In this document: piece after piece, positions 56,754-64,000 of the stretch
How the letters are laid out: the number at the start of each line of letters is the position of its first letter
How positions within the stretch are numbered: position 1 is the first letter of the stretch
DNA from: Billgrantia sulfidoxydans
GTDB taxonomy: Bacteria > Pseudomonadota > Gammaproteobacteria > Pseudomonadales > Halomonadaceae
Direction: 5' to 3'
Assembly: GCF_017868775.1 (NCBI RefSeq)
Contig: NZ_CP053381.1
Location: forward strand, 3,100,001 to 3,164,000
Length of the DNA stretch: 64,000 bases
Translations under genes and position numbers: made by a program
The notes under the pieces: model-generated
Told to the model about the DNA's origin: nothing
The model's input: the letters and a program-made list of their open reading frames with translations, nothing else
Database searches by the model: none

Positions 56754-57788
56754 ATGAGCAAACGCAAGCTGAGCCGCCAGCAACGCTGGCGAATCGAGAA
56801 GATACAGGCCGAGCGGTCTCGGCGCGCCGAGCAGCGCGACGCCAAGGATTCGCACAAGCTCGCCGCGGGCGAATACGGCCCCGAACGACCGGGACGGGTC
56901 ATCGCCCATTATGGCCGCACGCTGGACGTCCAGGGCGACGACAGCGCGGCCAGCGTTCGCTGCCACCTGCGCGCCAATCTCGAGGGGCTGGTCACCGGCG
57001 ACCGGATCACCTGGCGCGCCGCCCAGGATGCCGAGGGCAACGTGGTCGAGGGCGTGGTGGTGGCCCGCAGCGAGCGCGACAACGTGCTGGAACGCCCCGA
57101 CGCCCGTGGCCAGCTCAAGCCGGTGGCGGCCAACATCGACCAGATCCTGATCGTCTTTGCCGTCGAGCCGGCGCCACACCCCAACCTGATCGACCGCTAC
57201 CTGGTGGCCGCCGAGGCCACCGGCATCGCCCCGGTACTGGTGCTCAACAAGATCGACCTGCTGCCCGAAAGCGGCGGCGAGCTGCGAGCGCTGCTGGCAC
57301 GCTACGAGGCGCTCGGCTACCCGGTGGTGGCCACCACCACGGCCCGCGAAGCGGGGCTCGACGACTTGCTCGCTCGCCTGGCCGGGCGTACCTCGGTGTT
57401 CGTCGGCCAGAGCGGCGTGGGCAAGTCGTCACTGATCGATCGCCTGCTGCCCGACGAGTCGCTGCGCATCGGCGCGCTGTCGAAGGATTCGCGCAAGGGC
57501 ACCCACACCACCACCACGGCCCGCCTCTACCGCTTGCCCAGCGCCGACGCCGCCGAATTGATCGACTCGCCAGGCATTCGGGAATTCGGCCTGATGCACC
57601 TGGACGAACAGCAGGTCGCCGAGGGGTTCATCGAGTTTCGCGACCTCCTCGGCCGCTGCCGCTTCCGCGACTGCCGCCACCGCCAGGAGCCGGGCTGCGC
57701 CCTGCTCGAGGCGGTGGAGCGCGGCGAGATCCACCCCGAGCGTTTTGCCAGCTTCCGCCATATCGTCGATAGTCTCAACGAGACCTGA
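56754..57788 (+). CDS. rsgA: RsgA, 30S subunit biogenesis GTPase
   Basis: 344 aa, circularly permuted GTPase. A basic N-terminus (MSKRKLSRQQRWRIEKIQAE), OB-fold (GRVIAHYGRTLDV), G4 NKID, G1 GQSGVGKSSLIDRLL, G2/switch KGTHTTTTARLY, G3 DSPGIREF, and a C-terminal zinc motif with CRFRDCRHRQEPGC. It acts in late 30S assembly. First of the rsgA-rhodanese-psd run. Confidence 0.96.
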   Translation: MSKRKLSRQQRWRIEKIQAERSRRAEQRDAKDSHKLAAGEYGPERPGRVIAHYGRTLDVQGDDSAASVRCHLRANLEGLVTGDRITWRAAQDAEGNVVEGVVVARSERDNVLERPDARGQLKPVAANIDQILIVFAVEPAPHPNLIDRYLVAAEATGIAPVLVLNKIDLLPESGGELRALLARYEALGYPVVATTTAREAGLDDLLARLAGRTSVFVGQSGVGKSSLIDRLLPDESLRIGALSKDSRKGTHTTTTARLYRLPSADAAELIDSPGIREFGLMHLDEQQVAEGFIEFRDLLGRCRFRDCRHRQEPGCALLEAVERGEIHPERFASFRHIVDSLNET

Positions 57789-57829
57789 TTCGTCCTGTCA
57801 TCGCCACTTCGAGGAATAAGGAGAGCGCC

Positions 57830-58660
57830 ATGAGTTCCGAAGAGAACCTGCTGCCGCTGATCGTCGAGCCCGAGCAGCTCGCCGCGCACCTGGACGATCC
57901 CCAGCTGCTGGTCGTCGACGTGCCGCTCAAGGCCGAAAGCTACCAGGAGGGGCACGTTCCCGGCGCCATATTCCTCGACTTCCGCCACCTGTTGCGTGGC
58001 GAAGGCGAGGTAGCCAACGAGGTGCCGAGCGTCGAGGCGCTGTCGCAGCTGTTCTCGTCGCTCGGCCTCACCCGCGACACCCACGTGGTGGCCTATGACG
58101 ACGAGGGCGGCGGCTGGGCCGGGCGCCTGCTATGGACGCTGGAGCTGATTGGTCACACCCGCTACTCCTACCTCAACGGCGGCATTCACGCCTGGCGCCA
58201 GGCCGGCCAGCCCGTGTCCCGTGAGCCGACCGCCGCCACGCCGAGCGACTACGAGGCCGAGATCCTGCACCCGGAGGTCGCCATCGACCGACTGGAGCTG
58301 CAGGAGCGCCTGGGCGAGAAGGGCTTTGCCATCTGGGATGCCCGTTCGCCAGCCGAGTACCGCGGCGAGAAAGGCGAGAACAAACAGCTCGGCCACATCC
58401 CCGGTGCGGTCAACATGGAGTGGACCGAGGCCATGGACAAGGAGCGTGCGCTGCGCATTCGCGACTACGCCGAGCTCGTCACCGAGCTCGAGGCGCTGGG
58501 GCTGACGCCGAACATGGAAGTGGTCACTCACTGCCAGAGCCACCATCGCAGCGGCTTCACCTGGCTGGTGGGCAAGGCGCTGGGCTTCGAGAACATTCGC
58601 GGCTACGCCGGCTCGTGGCAGGAGTGGGGCAACCGCGACGATACGCCGATCGAAAAGTAG
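57830..58660 (+). CDS. Two-domain rhodanese (thiosulfate/3-mercaptopyruvate sulfurtransferase)
   Basis: 276 aa. The inactive N-terminal rhodanese domain has VVDVPLKAESYQEGHVPGAI and YDDEGGGWAGRLLW. The C-terminal domain has the active Cys in THCQSHHRSG, a loop unlike the CGSGVTA of mercaptopyruvate enzymes and closer to GlpE/RhdA-type thiosulfate donors, though not decisive. AAGGAG precedes the ATG. It sits between rsgA and psd. Confidence 0.88.
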   Translation: MSSEENLLPLIVEPEQLAAHLDDPQLLVVDVPLKAESYQEGHVPGAIFLDFRHLLRGEGEVANEVPSVEALSQLFSSLGLTRDTHVVAYDDEGGGWAGRLLWTLELIGHTRYSYLNGGIHAWRQAGQPVSREPTAATPSDYEAEILHPEVAIDRLELQERLGEKGFAIWDARSPAEYRGEKGENKQLGHIPGAVNMEWTEAMDKERALRIRDYAELVTELEALGLTPNMEVVTHCQSHHRSGFTWLVGKALGFENIRGYAGSWQEWGNRDDTPIEK

Positions 58661-58693
58661 ACAAACCAACCAAGACGCTACGGAACCCTAACC

Positions 58694-59554
58694 TTGTCTC
58701 TCGCCAAGTTCTTTGCCCTGATCCAGTATCCGATTCCCCACCACCTGCTCTCGCGGCTGGTGGGCTATCTTGCCGAAACCCGCATCGCCTGGCTGAAGAA
58801 TGCGCTGATCCGCGCCTTCATCAAGGCCTTCGAGGTCGACATGGGCGAGGCCGCCGAGCCCGACCCCACCGCCTACGCCACCTTCAATGACTTCTTCACC
58901 CGGGAGCTGAAGCCCGATGCCCGCCCCCTGGGCGAGGGCCTGCTCTCTCCTGCCGACGGCAACATCTCCCAGTTCGGTCCCATCGAAGCCGACCGTCTGC
59001 TGCAGGCCAAGGGCCATCGCTTCTCCGTGGTCGACCTGCTCGGCGGCGATGCCGTGGCCGCCAGACGATACAGCGGTGGCAGCTACGCCAACGTCTATCT
59101 TTCGCCCAAGGATTACCATCGCGTGCACATGCCGTTGGCCGGCACCCTGACCGAGATGGTCTACGTGCCGGGCCGGCTGTTCTCGGTCAACTCGGCCACC
59201 ACCGACCACGTGCCCAACCTGTTTGCCCGCAACGAGCGCCTGGTGTGCCACTTCGATACCGAATACGGTCCCATGGCGGTGGTGCTGGTCGGGGCGATGA
59301 TCGTCGCGGCCATCGAGACGGTGTGGGCCGGCCAGATCACGCCGCTCTCCGGCCAGGTGCAGCGCGTGCGCTTCGACAAGCCGATTCGCCTGGAGCGCGG
59401 TGAGGAGATGGGCCGCTTCAAGCTCGGCTCCACGGTGGTGATGGCCTTCGCCGGCAGGGTCGATTTCGATGCCGGCCTGGCCCCCAAGACCAAGGTCAGC
59501 ATGGGCCAGTCGCTGGGTGGCTTGCCGCAGTCACATACACCCGACTTCGTCTAG
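58694..59554 (+). CDS. psd: Phosphatidylserine decarboxylase proenzyme
   Basis: 286 aa; makes phosphatidylethanolamine at the inner membrane. TTG start at 58694. [43 protein letters not shown] and the self-cleavage site LGST in FKLGSTVVM, where Ser becomes the pyruvoyl group of the alpha chain. Length equals the proteobacterial type I enzyme. Confidence 0.96.
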   Translation: MSLAKFFALIQYPIPHHLLSRLVGYLAETRIAWLKNALIRAFIKAFEVDMGEAAEPDPTAYATFNDFFTRELKPDARPLGEGLLSPADGNISQFGPIEADRLLQAKGHRFSVVDLLGGDAVAARRYSGGSYANVYLSPKDYHRVHMPLAGTLTEMVYVPGRLFSVNSATTDHVPNLFARNERLVCHFDTEYGPMAVVLVGAMIVAAIETVWAGQITPLSGQVQRVRFDKPIRLERGEEMGRFKLGSTVVMAFAGRVDFDAGLAPKTKVSMGQSLGGLPQSHTPDFV

Positions 59555-59560
59555 GCACCT

Positions 59561-60550
59561 TCAGCAGCGCGGTGTGGCAAAGGCCATGACCTCCGCCACG
59601 CTCGCCCTGCCCAGGGCAAGCTGGATCAGCCGGTCGATACCCAATGCCACGCCGCTGCCCGCGGGCATGCCGTGTTCCAGCGCGGCGAGCAGGCGCCGGT
59701 CGACCTCTACCTCGGACAGGCCCAGCCGTCGCCGGGCGGCATTGTCCTCGGCGAAGCGTGCACGCTGCTCGTCGGCATCGGTGAGCTCGTCGTAGCCGTT
59801 GGCGAGTTCCAGCCCGGCGAGATAGACCTCGAAGCGCGAGGCGACCCACTCGCCGTCCTCCGGGTCGCGATGGCGCCGCGCCAGGGCCGCCTGGCTGGCC
59901 GGGTAGTCCACCACCACGTCGACCCCCTCGTGCCCAAGCGTAGGCTCGATGGCCAGGCTCATCAGCAGGTCGAGGCAACCGTCGCGCCCGGCATCGCGCA
60001 TGTCGAGGCCGCCACGCTCGCCGGCCAGTCGCCGCAGTTCATCGAGATCGACGCTGAAGGGGTCGAGCCCCAGCCCCTCGCGGAACAGCTCGCGGTAGCG
60101 CCGGCGGTGCAGCGGGCCCGCCTCACTCCCCAGTTCTCGACCGAGCACCTGATGTATCAGCGCCACGGTCTCCTCGATCAGCTCGTCGAGGGAGAAGCCC
60201 GGGCGATACCACTCCAGCATGGTGAATTCGATGTTGTGGCGGCTGCCCACCTCGCCGTCGCGAAAGCTTCTTGCCAGCTGGAAGATCGGCCCGCTGCCGG
60301 CGGCCAGCAGGCGCTTCATGTGGAACTCCGGCGACGTCTGCAGCCACAGCCGCTCGCGCCCCGCCGGCGTGGTCGCCTCGAGGGACAGCGAGGCCAGGTG
60401 CACGTCGGTGCTGCCGCCGTGACCCAGTATCGGGGTCTCCACTTCCAGCACGCCGCGCTCGGCGAAGAATGCACGCACCGCGGCCAGTAGCCTTGCCCGC
60501 TCACGCAGCGTCTCGATACTCGCCGTGGGCCGCCAGTCGATCTCTTGCAT
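59561..60550 (-). CDS. epmA: EpmA (GenX), EF-P-(R)-beta-lysine ligase
   Basis: 329 aa. Class II lysyl-tRNA synthetase catalytic domain without anticodon domain: VLEVETPILGHGGSTDVHLA, RLWLQTSPEFHMKRLLAAGS, FRDGEVGSRHNIEFTMLEWY and PAGSGVALGIDRLIQLAL. It attaches beta-lysine to Lys34 of EF-P. The ATG at 60550 (MQEIDWRP) is preferred over a longer in-frame start at 60580. Convergent with psd; downstream of efp on the same strand. Confidence 0.93.
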   Translation of the reverse strand: MQEIDWRPTASIETLRERARLLAAVRAFFAERGVLEVETPILGHGGSTDVHLASLSLEATTPAGRERLWLQTSPEFHMKRLLAAGSGPIFQLARSFRDGEVGSRHNIEFTMLEWYRPGFSLDELIEETVALIHQVLGRELGSEAGPLHRRRYRELFREGLGLDPFSVDLDELRRLAGERGGLDMRDAGRDGCLDLLMSLAIEPTLGHEGVDVVVDYPASQAALARRHRDPEDGEWVASRFEVYLAGLELANGYDELTDADEQRARFAEDNAARRRLGLSEVEVDRRLLAALEHGMPAGSGVALGIDRLIQLALGRASVAEVMAFATPRC

Positions 60551-60613
60551 GGTCGTCACCATCGAAAACGCCGAGCCCAACAGGACTCGGCGTTGAAACA
60601 GCCAGGCACCCGG

Positions 60614-61180
60614 TCAGGCGCGTGACACATATTCGCCGGAGCGAGTATCGACTTTCAGTACTTCGCCCTGGTTGATGAACAGCGGCACCCGCACCACGGC
60701 GCCGGAAGAGAGCGTGGCCGGCTTGGAACCGCCCTGGGCGGTATCGCCCTTGAGGCCCGGGTCGGTCTCGACCACTTCCAGCTCGATGAAGTTGGGCGGC
60801 GTTACGCTGATGGCGTTGTCGTTCCACAGGGTCACGGTGTAGACCACCTGCTCCTTGAGCCACTTGAGGGTGTCGCCCAGCGCCTTCTTCTCCACCGCGT
60901 ACTGCTCGAAGGAGCCGTCGGTCTTCATGAAGTGCCACATGTCGCCGTCGGTATAGAGATACTCCATCTCGAGGTCTACCACGTCGGCGCCTTCCAGGGA
61001 TTCGCCCGACTTGAAGGTACGCTCCCACACGCGGCCGGTGATCAGGTTGCGCAGCTTCACGCGGTTGAACGCCTGGCCCTTGCCCGGCTTGACGAATTCG
61101 TTCTCGACGATCGCACAGGGGTCGCCGTCCAGCATCACCTTCAGACCGCCCTTGAATTCGTTGGTAGAATAGCTAGCCAT
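60614..61180 (-). CDS. efp: Elongation factor P
   Basis: 188 aa three-domain protein that relieves stalling at polyproline. The modified lysine is K34 in [10 protein letters not shown]. The C-terminal signature is present around [23 protein letters not shown]. EpmA lies directly downstream and epmB is divergent upstream, so the beta-lysylation route is encoded together. Confidence 0.97.
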   Translation of the reverse strand: MASYSTNEFKGGLKVMLDGDPCAIVENEFVKPGKGQAFNRVKLRNLITGRVWERTFKSGESLEGADVVDLEMEYLYTDGDMWHFMKTDGSFEQYAVEKKALGDTLKWLKEQVVYTVTLWNDNAISVTPPNFIELEVVETDPGLKGDTAQGGSKPATLSSGAVVRVPLFINQGEVLKVDTRSGEYVSRA

Positions 61181-61282
61181 GTTGCCTCTCGAATGATCGG
61201 GCGCGCCGCAGCAGGCTGCGGCGCGCAAGAAACCGAATCGACGAGGAGTCGAGCCCTCGCCCCTTTGTGACTGGTGTGCCGC

Positions 61283-62329
61283 ATGATAACCCGAAGCTCC
61301 GCCCTTTTGCAGAGACCGGAATCGCTTAACGCTGACGTGAAGCCCTTGTCGCTGCCGAGCGCCTGGCAGACCCAGCTGTCGCGGGCGGTCCGCGACCCGC
61401 GTGAGCTGTGCCGGCGCCTTGGCCTGGAGGATTCGTGGCTGCCCGGCGCCGAGGCGGGCCATGCCCTGTTCGAGGTGCGGGTGCCCGAGGCATTCCTGGC
61501 TCGCATGCGCTATGGCGATCCGCATGATCCGCTGCTGCGCCAGGTGCTGCCGCTGATCGCCGAGGGTGAGAACGTACCTGGCTACGTGACCGACCCGCTG
61601 GAAGAGGCCGAGCACACCCCGGGACCGGGGATGATCCACAAGTACGCCGGCCGCGTGCTGCTGATTGCGAGCCCCGCCTGCGCGGTAAACTGCCGTTACT
61701 GCTTCCGTCGCCACTTCCCCTATGGCGACAACAGCCCCTCGCGGGCTCAGTGGGAGCGCTCCCTCGACACGCTGAGGCAGGATGCCTCGATCCACGAGGC
61801 GATCCTCTCCGGGGGCGACCCGCTGGCCGCCAGCGACCGCCAGCTCGCCTGGCTCGTCGAACGCCTCGAGGCGATCCCTCACCTCAAGCGCCTGCGCCTC
61901 CACACCCGCCTGCCGGTGGTCATTCCCGACCGGGTCGACGACGCAATGCTCGGCTGGCTCGGCGCCACGCGGCTGCAGAAGGTGATGGTGCTGCATATCA
62001 ACCACGCTCAGGAGATCGACGACGCTGTGGTCGCGGCCTGCGCACGGCTCAAGCAAGCCGGCGTGACGCTGCTCAACCAGAGCGTGCTGCTGCGCGGCGT
62101 CAACGATTCGGTGGCGGCGTTGGCCCAGCTCTCCGAGCGGCTGTTCGATGCCGGCGTGCTGCCCTACTACCTGCACGTGCTCGACCCGGTGGCGGGTGCG
62201 GCTCACTTCGACGTGCCCGACGAAGAGGCCCGCGAACTGGTCGCGGGCCTCAGGGAGGAGCTGCCGGGCTTCTTGCTCCCCCGCCTGGTCAGGGAAATCC
62301 CCGGCGAAGCGAGCAAGACGCCGCTGTAG
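61283..62329 (+). CDS. epmB: EpmB, lysine 2,3-aminomutase acting for EF-P
   Basis: 348 aa radical-SAM enzyme making (R)-beta-lysine. Cluster motif [18 protein letters not shown] region with [11 protein letters not shown] and [11 protein letters not shown]. The short length and position beside efp separate it from catabolic KamA. An in-frame GTG at 61274 is an alternative start; neither has a strong ribosome site. Confidence 0.93.
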   Translation: MITRSSALLQRPESLNADVKPLSLPSAWQTQLSRAVRDPRELCRRLGLEDSWLPGAEAGHALFEVRVPEAFLARMRYGDPHDPLLRQVLPLIAEGENVPGYVTDPLEEAEHTPGPGMIHKYAGRVLLIASPACAVNCRYCFRRHFPYGDNSPSRAQWERSLDTLRQDASIHEAILSGGDPLAASDRQLAWLVERLEAIPHLKRLRLHTRLPVVIPDRVDDAMLGWLGATRLQKVMVLHINHAQEIDDAVVAACARLKQAGVTLLNQSVLLRGVNDSVAALAQLSERLFDAGVLPYYLHVLDPVAGAAHFDVPDEEARELVAGLREELPGFLLPRLVREIPGEASKTPL

Positions 62330-62384
62330 GACCCAGACCGTCGACGGCAGGGCAAGCCAGCCTAGCGGGCTGACGCAACGCCAA

Positions 62385-64000
62385 TTACGCCAGCGTCGCC
62401 GCCGTCACATTGGCCGCCGCCGGCTCGTTGGAGACATGCCGGTTGATGGCGCTCATCACTGCCTTCATCGAGGCGCTGGTGATGCTCTCGTCGGTCCCCA
62501 CGCCGAACACCGCCTTGCCGTCGATGCGCACCTCCACGTAGGCAATCGCCTCGGCGTCGGCGCCCTGGCCGCGGGAGTGTTCGTGGTAGTCGATGATCTC
62601 CACGTCATGGCCGGCCGCCGCCAGGGCCTTGATGAAGGCTGCTAGCGGGCCGTTACCCTCGCCGTCGATGGCGCGCCGCTCGCCGCGCTCCTCGATGGTC
62701 GCCTCGAGCTTGACCCTGGGGCTGTCGGGCTCGGAGGAGAGGCGATGATTGACCATGGCATAGGGTGAGGTTCGCGCCAGGTACTCGTCGGCGAAGGCCT
62801 GGTAGATCATCTGCGAGGTGATCTCCTTGCCGGTACGGTCGGCCACCTCCTGCACCACCTGGCTGAACTCGATCGAGAGCCGGCGCGGCAGCTCGATGCC
62901 GTGCTCCTGTTCGAGCAGGTAGGAGACCCCGCCCTTGCCCGACTGGCTGTTGACGCGAATCACCGCCTCGTAGCTGCGGCCGACATCCATCGGGTCGATG
63001 GGCAGGTAGGGTACCTCCCACATGGCGTCCGGATTGGCGCGACGCTCGGCCATGCCCTTCTTGATCGCATCCTGGTGGGAGCCGGAGAAGGCGGTGAAGA
63101 CCAGATCGCCGACGTAGGGATGGCGCGGGTGTACCGGCAGCTGGTTGCAGTACTCCACCTCGCGCATGATCGGTGTGATGTTGGAGAAGTCGAGCCCCGG
63201 ATGCACGCCCTGGGTGTAGAGGTTCATGGCCAGCGTCACGATGTCGACGTTGCCGGTACGCTCGCCGTTACCGAACAGGGTGCCCTCGACGCGGTCGGCG
63301 CCCGCCATCACGGTGAGCTCGGCTGCCGCCACGCCGGTGCCACGGTCGTTGTGGGGATGCACGCTGACGATCAGGTGGTCGCGGTTCTTCACGTGGCGAC
63401 AGAACCACTCGACCTGGTCGGCGTAGTTGTTGGGCGTGGCCGCCTCCACCGTGGCCGGCAGGTTGACGATCATCTTCTTCCCGGCGCTGGCGCCGTAGGC
63501 CTCCATCACCGCCTCGACCACCTCCTTGGCGAAGTCCATCTCGGTGGTGGTGAAGAGTTCCGGCGAGTACTGGAAGGTCCAGTTGGTTTCCGGCGCCGCC
63601 TCCATCAGCTCGCGAATCTGGGCGGTGGCGTCCACGGCGATGCCGATGCACTCCTCCTTGCTGACGTTGAACACCACGCGGCGGAACACCGGGTCGGTGG
63701 CGTTGTAGACGTGCACGATGGCGTTCTTGGCCCCCTTCAGCGACTCGAAGGTGCGCTCGATCAGGTGTGGGCGCGCCTGGGTCAGCACCTGGATGGTGAC
63801 GTCGTCCGGCACCTTGTTCTGCTCGATCAGCGCGCGCACGAAGTCGAAGTCGGTCTGCGACGCCGAGGGGAAGCCGACCTCGATCTCCTTGAAGCCGATC
63901 TTCACCAGCAGGTCGAAGAAGCGCTGCTTGCGCTCCTGGTCCATGGGGTCGATCAGCGCCTGGTTGCCGTCGCGCAGGTCGACGCTGCACCACTGCGGCG
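62385..64000 (-). CDS. leuA: 2-isopropylmalate synthase (5' end beyond right edge)
   Basis: 538 codons visible; roughly the first 25 residues are missing. Condenses acetyl-CoA with 2-oxoisovalerate in leucine synthesis. [17 protein letters not shown] marks the catalytic start; the HMGL-like domain has [12 protein letters not shown] (metal-binding His pair) and [18 protein letters not shown]; the C-terminal leucine-binding regulatory domain is complete ([15 protein letters not shown] to the end). The approximately 560-aa type matches pseudomonads and actinobacteria rather than the 523-aa E. coli enzyme. Confidence 0.95.
   Translation of the reverse strand, partial: PQWCSVDLRDGNQALIDPMDQERKQRFFDLLVKIGFKEIEVGFPSASQTDFDFVRALIEQNKVPDDVTIQVLTQARPHLIERTFESLKGAKNAIVHVYNATDPVFRRVVFNVSKEECIGIAVDATAQIRELMEAAPETNWTFQYSPELFTTTEMDFAKEVVEAVMEAYGASAGKKMIVNLPATVEAATPNNYADQVEWFCRHVKNRDHLIVSVHPHNDRGTGVAAAELTVMAGADRVEGTLFGNGERTGNVDIVTLAMNLYTQGVHPGLDFSNITPIMREVEYCNQLPVHPRHPYVGDLVFTAFSGSHQDAIKKGMAERRANPDAMWEVPYLPIDPMDVGRSYEAVIRVNSQSGKGGVSYLLEQEHGIELPRRLSIEFSQVVQEVADRTGKEITSQMIYQAFADEYLARTSPYAMVNHRLSSEPDSPRVKLEATIEERGERRAIDGEGNGPLAAFIKALAAAGHDVEIIDYHEHSRGQGADAEAIAYVEVRIDGKAVFGVGTDESITSASMKAVMSAINRHVSNEPAAANVTAATLA

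Overview
The window is high-GC (clearly above 60% G+C), densely packed, uniformly gammaproteobacterial chromosome. Gene content and order fit a halophilic member of the Halomonadaceae (Halomonas-like). This placement is inferred from protein families and synteny, not from a marker gene. I see no rRNA, tRNA, CRISPR array, intact insertion sequence or prophage.

Left part (1-29232) is housekeeping and small accessory operons: prmB facing smrB; a patatin phospholipase with two alpha/beta hydrolases; an AEC carrier preceded by an unlisted 35-codon membrane peptide; gpsA-sixA; pntAB; htpG with a textbook sigma-32 promoter; two overlapping hotdog thioesterases; a Slt transglycosylase; a LysE exporter; a CspA protein; a very acidic lipoprotein; lemA with an M48 protease; a DUF1538 / P-II-like / CBS / small membrane protein operon; pepN; a DUF454 protein; an Hsp20 gene with its own sigma-32 promoter; yajQ; a GNAT enzyme; and a RimK-like ATP-grasp protein.

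The centre (29233-41600) is the most unusual region: an eight-gene synthase-dependent exopolysaccharide cluster. Its order is UDP-glucose dehydrogenase (ugd), Alg8-like synthase, Alg44-like PilZ copolymerase, secreted PL14/PL20-like lyase, secreted PL5 (AlgL-like) lyase, a long AlgK-like Sel1 lipoprotein, then a second PL14/PL20-like lyase and a second PL5 lyase. It has the inner core of the alginate machine. However, the GDP-mannose dehydrogenase AlgD is replaced by a UDP-glucose dehydrogenase, and algE, G, X, I, J, F and A are absent. The polymer may therefore be a c-di-GMP-controlled glucuronic-acid polymer rather than alginate. The cluster follows a 367-base leader with a 20-bp inverted repeat and ends convergently against purA.

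The right part (41610-64000) is the classical gammaproteobacterial string, read right to left: nnr-tsaE-amiB-mutL-miaA-hfq-hflX-hflK-hflC-hisZ-purA. Divergent queG, then orn, rsgA, a rhodanese and psd follow. Next is the EF-P set (epmA, efp, epmB), and a leuA gene runs off the right edge. MutL keeps the endonuclease motif, which points to a MutH-independent mismatch repair system.
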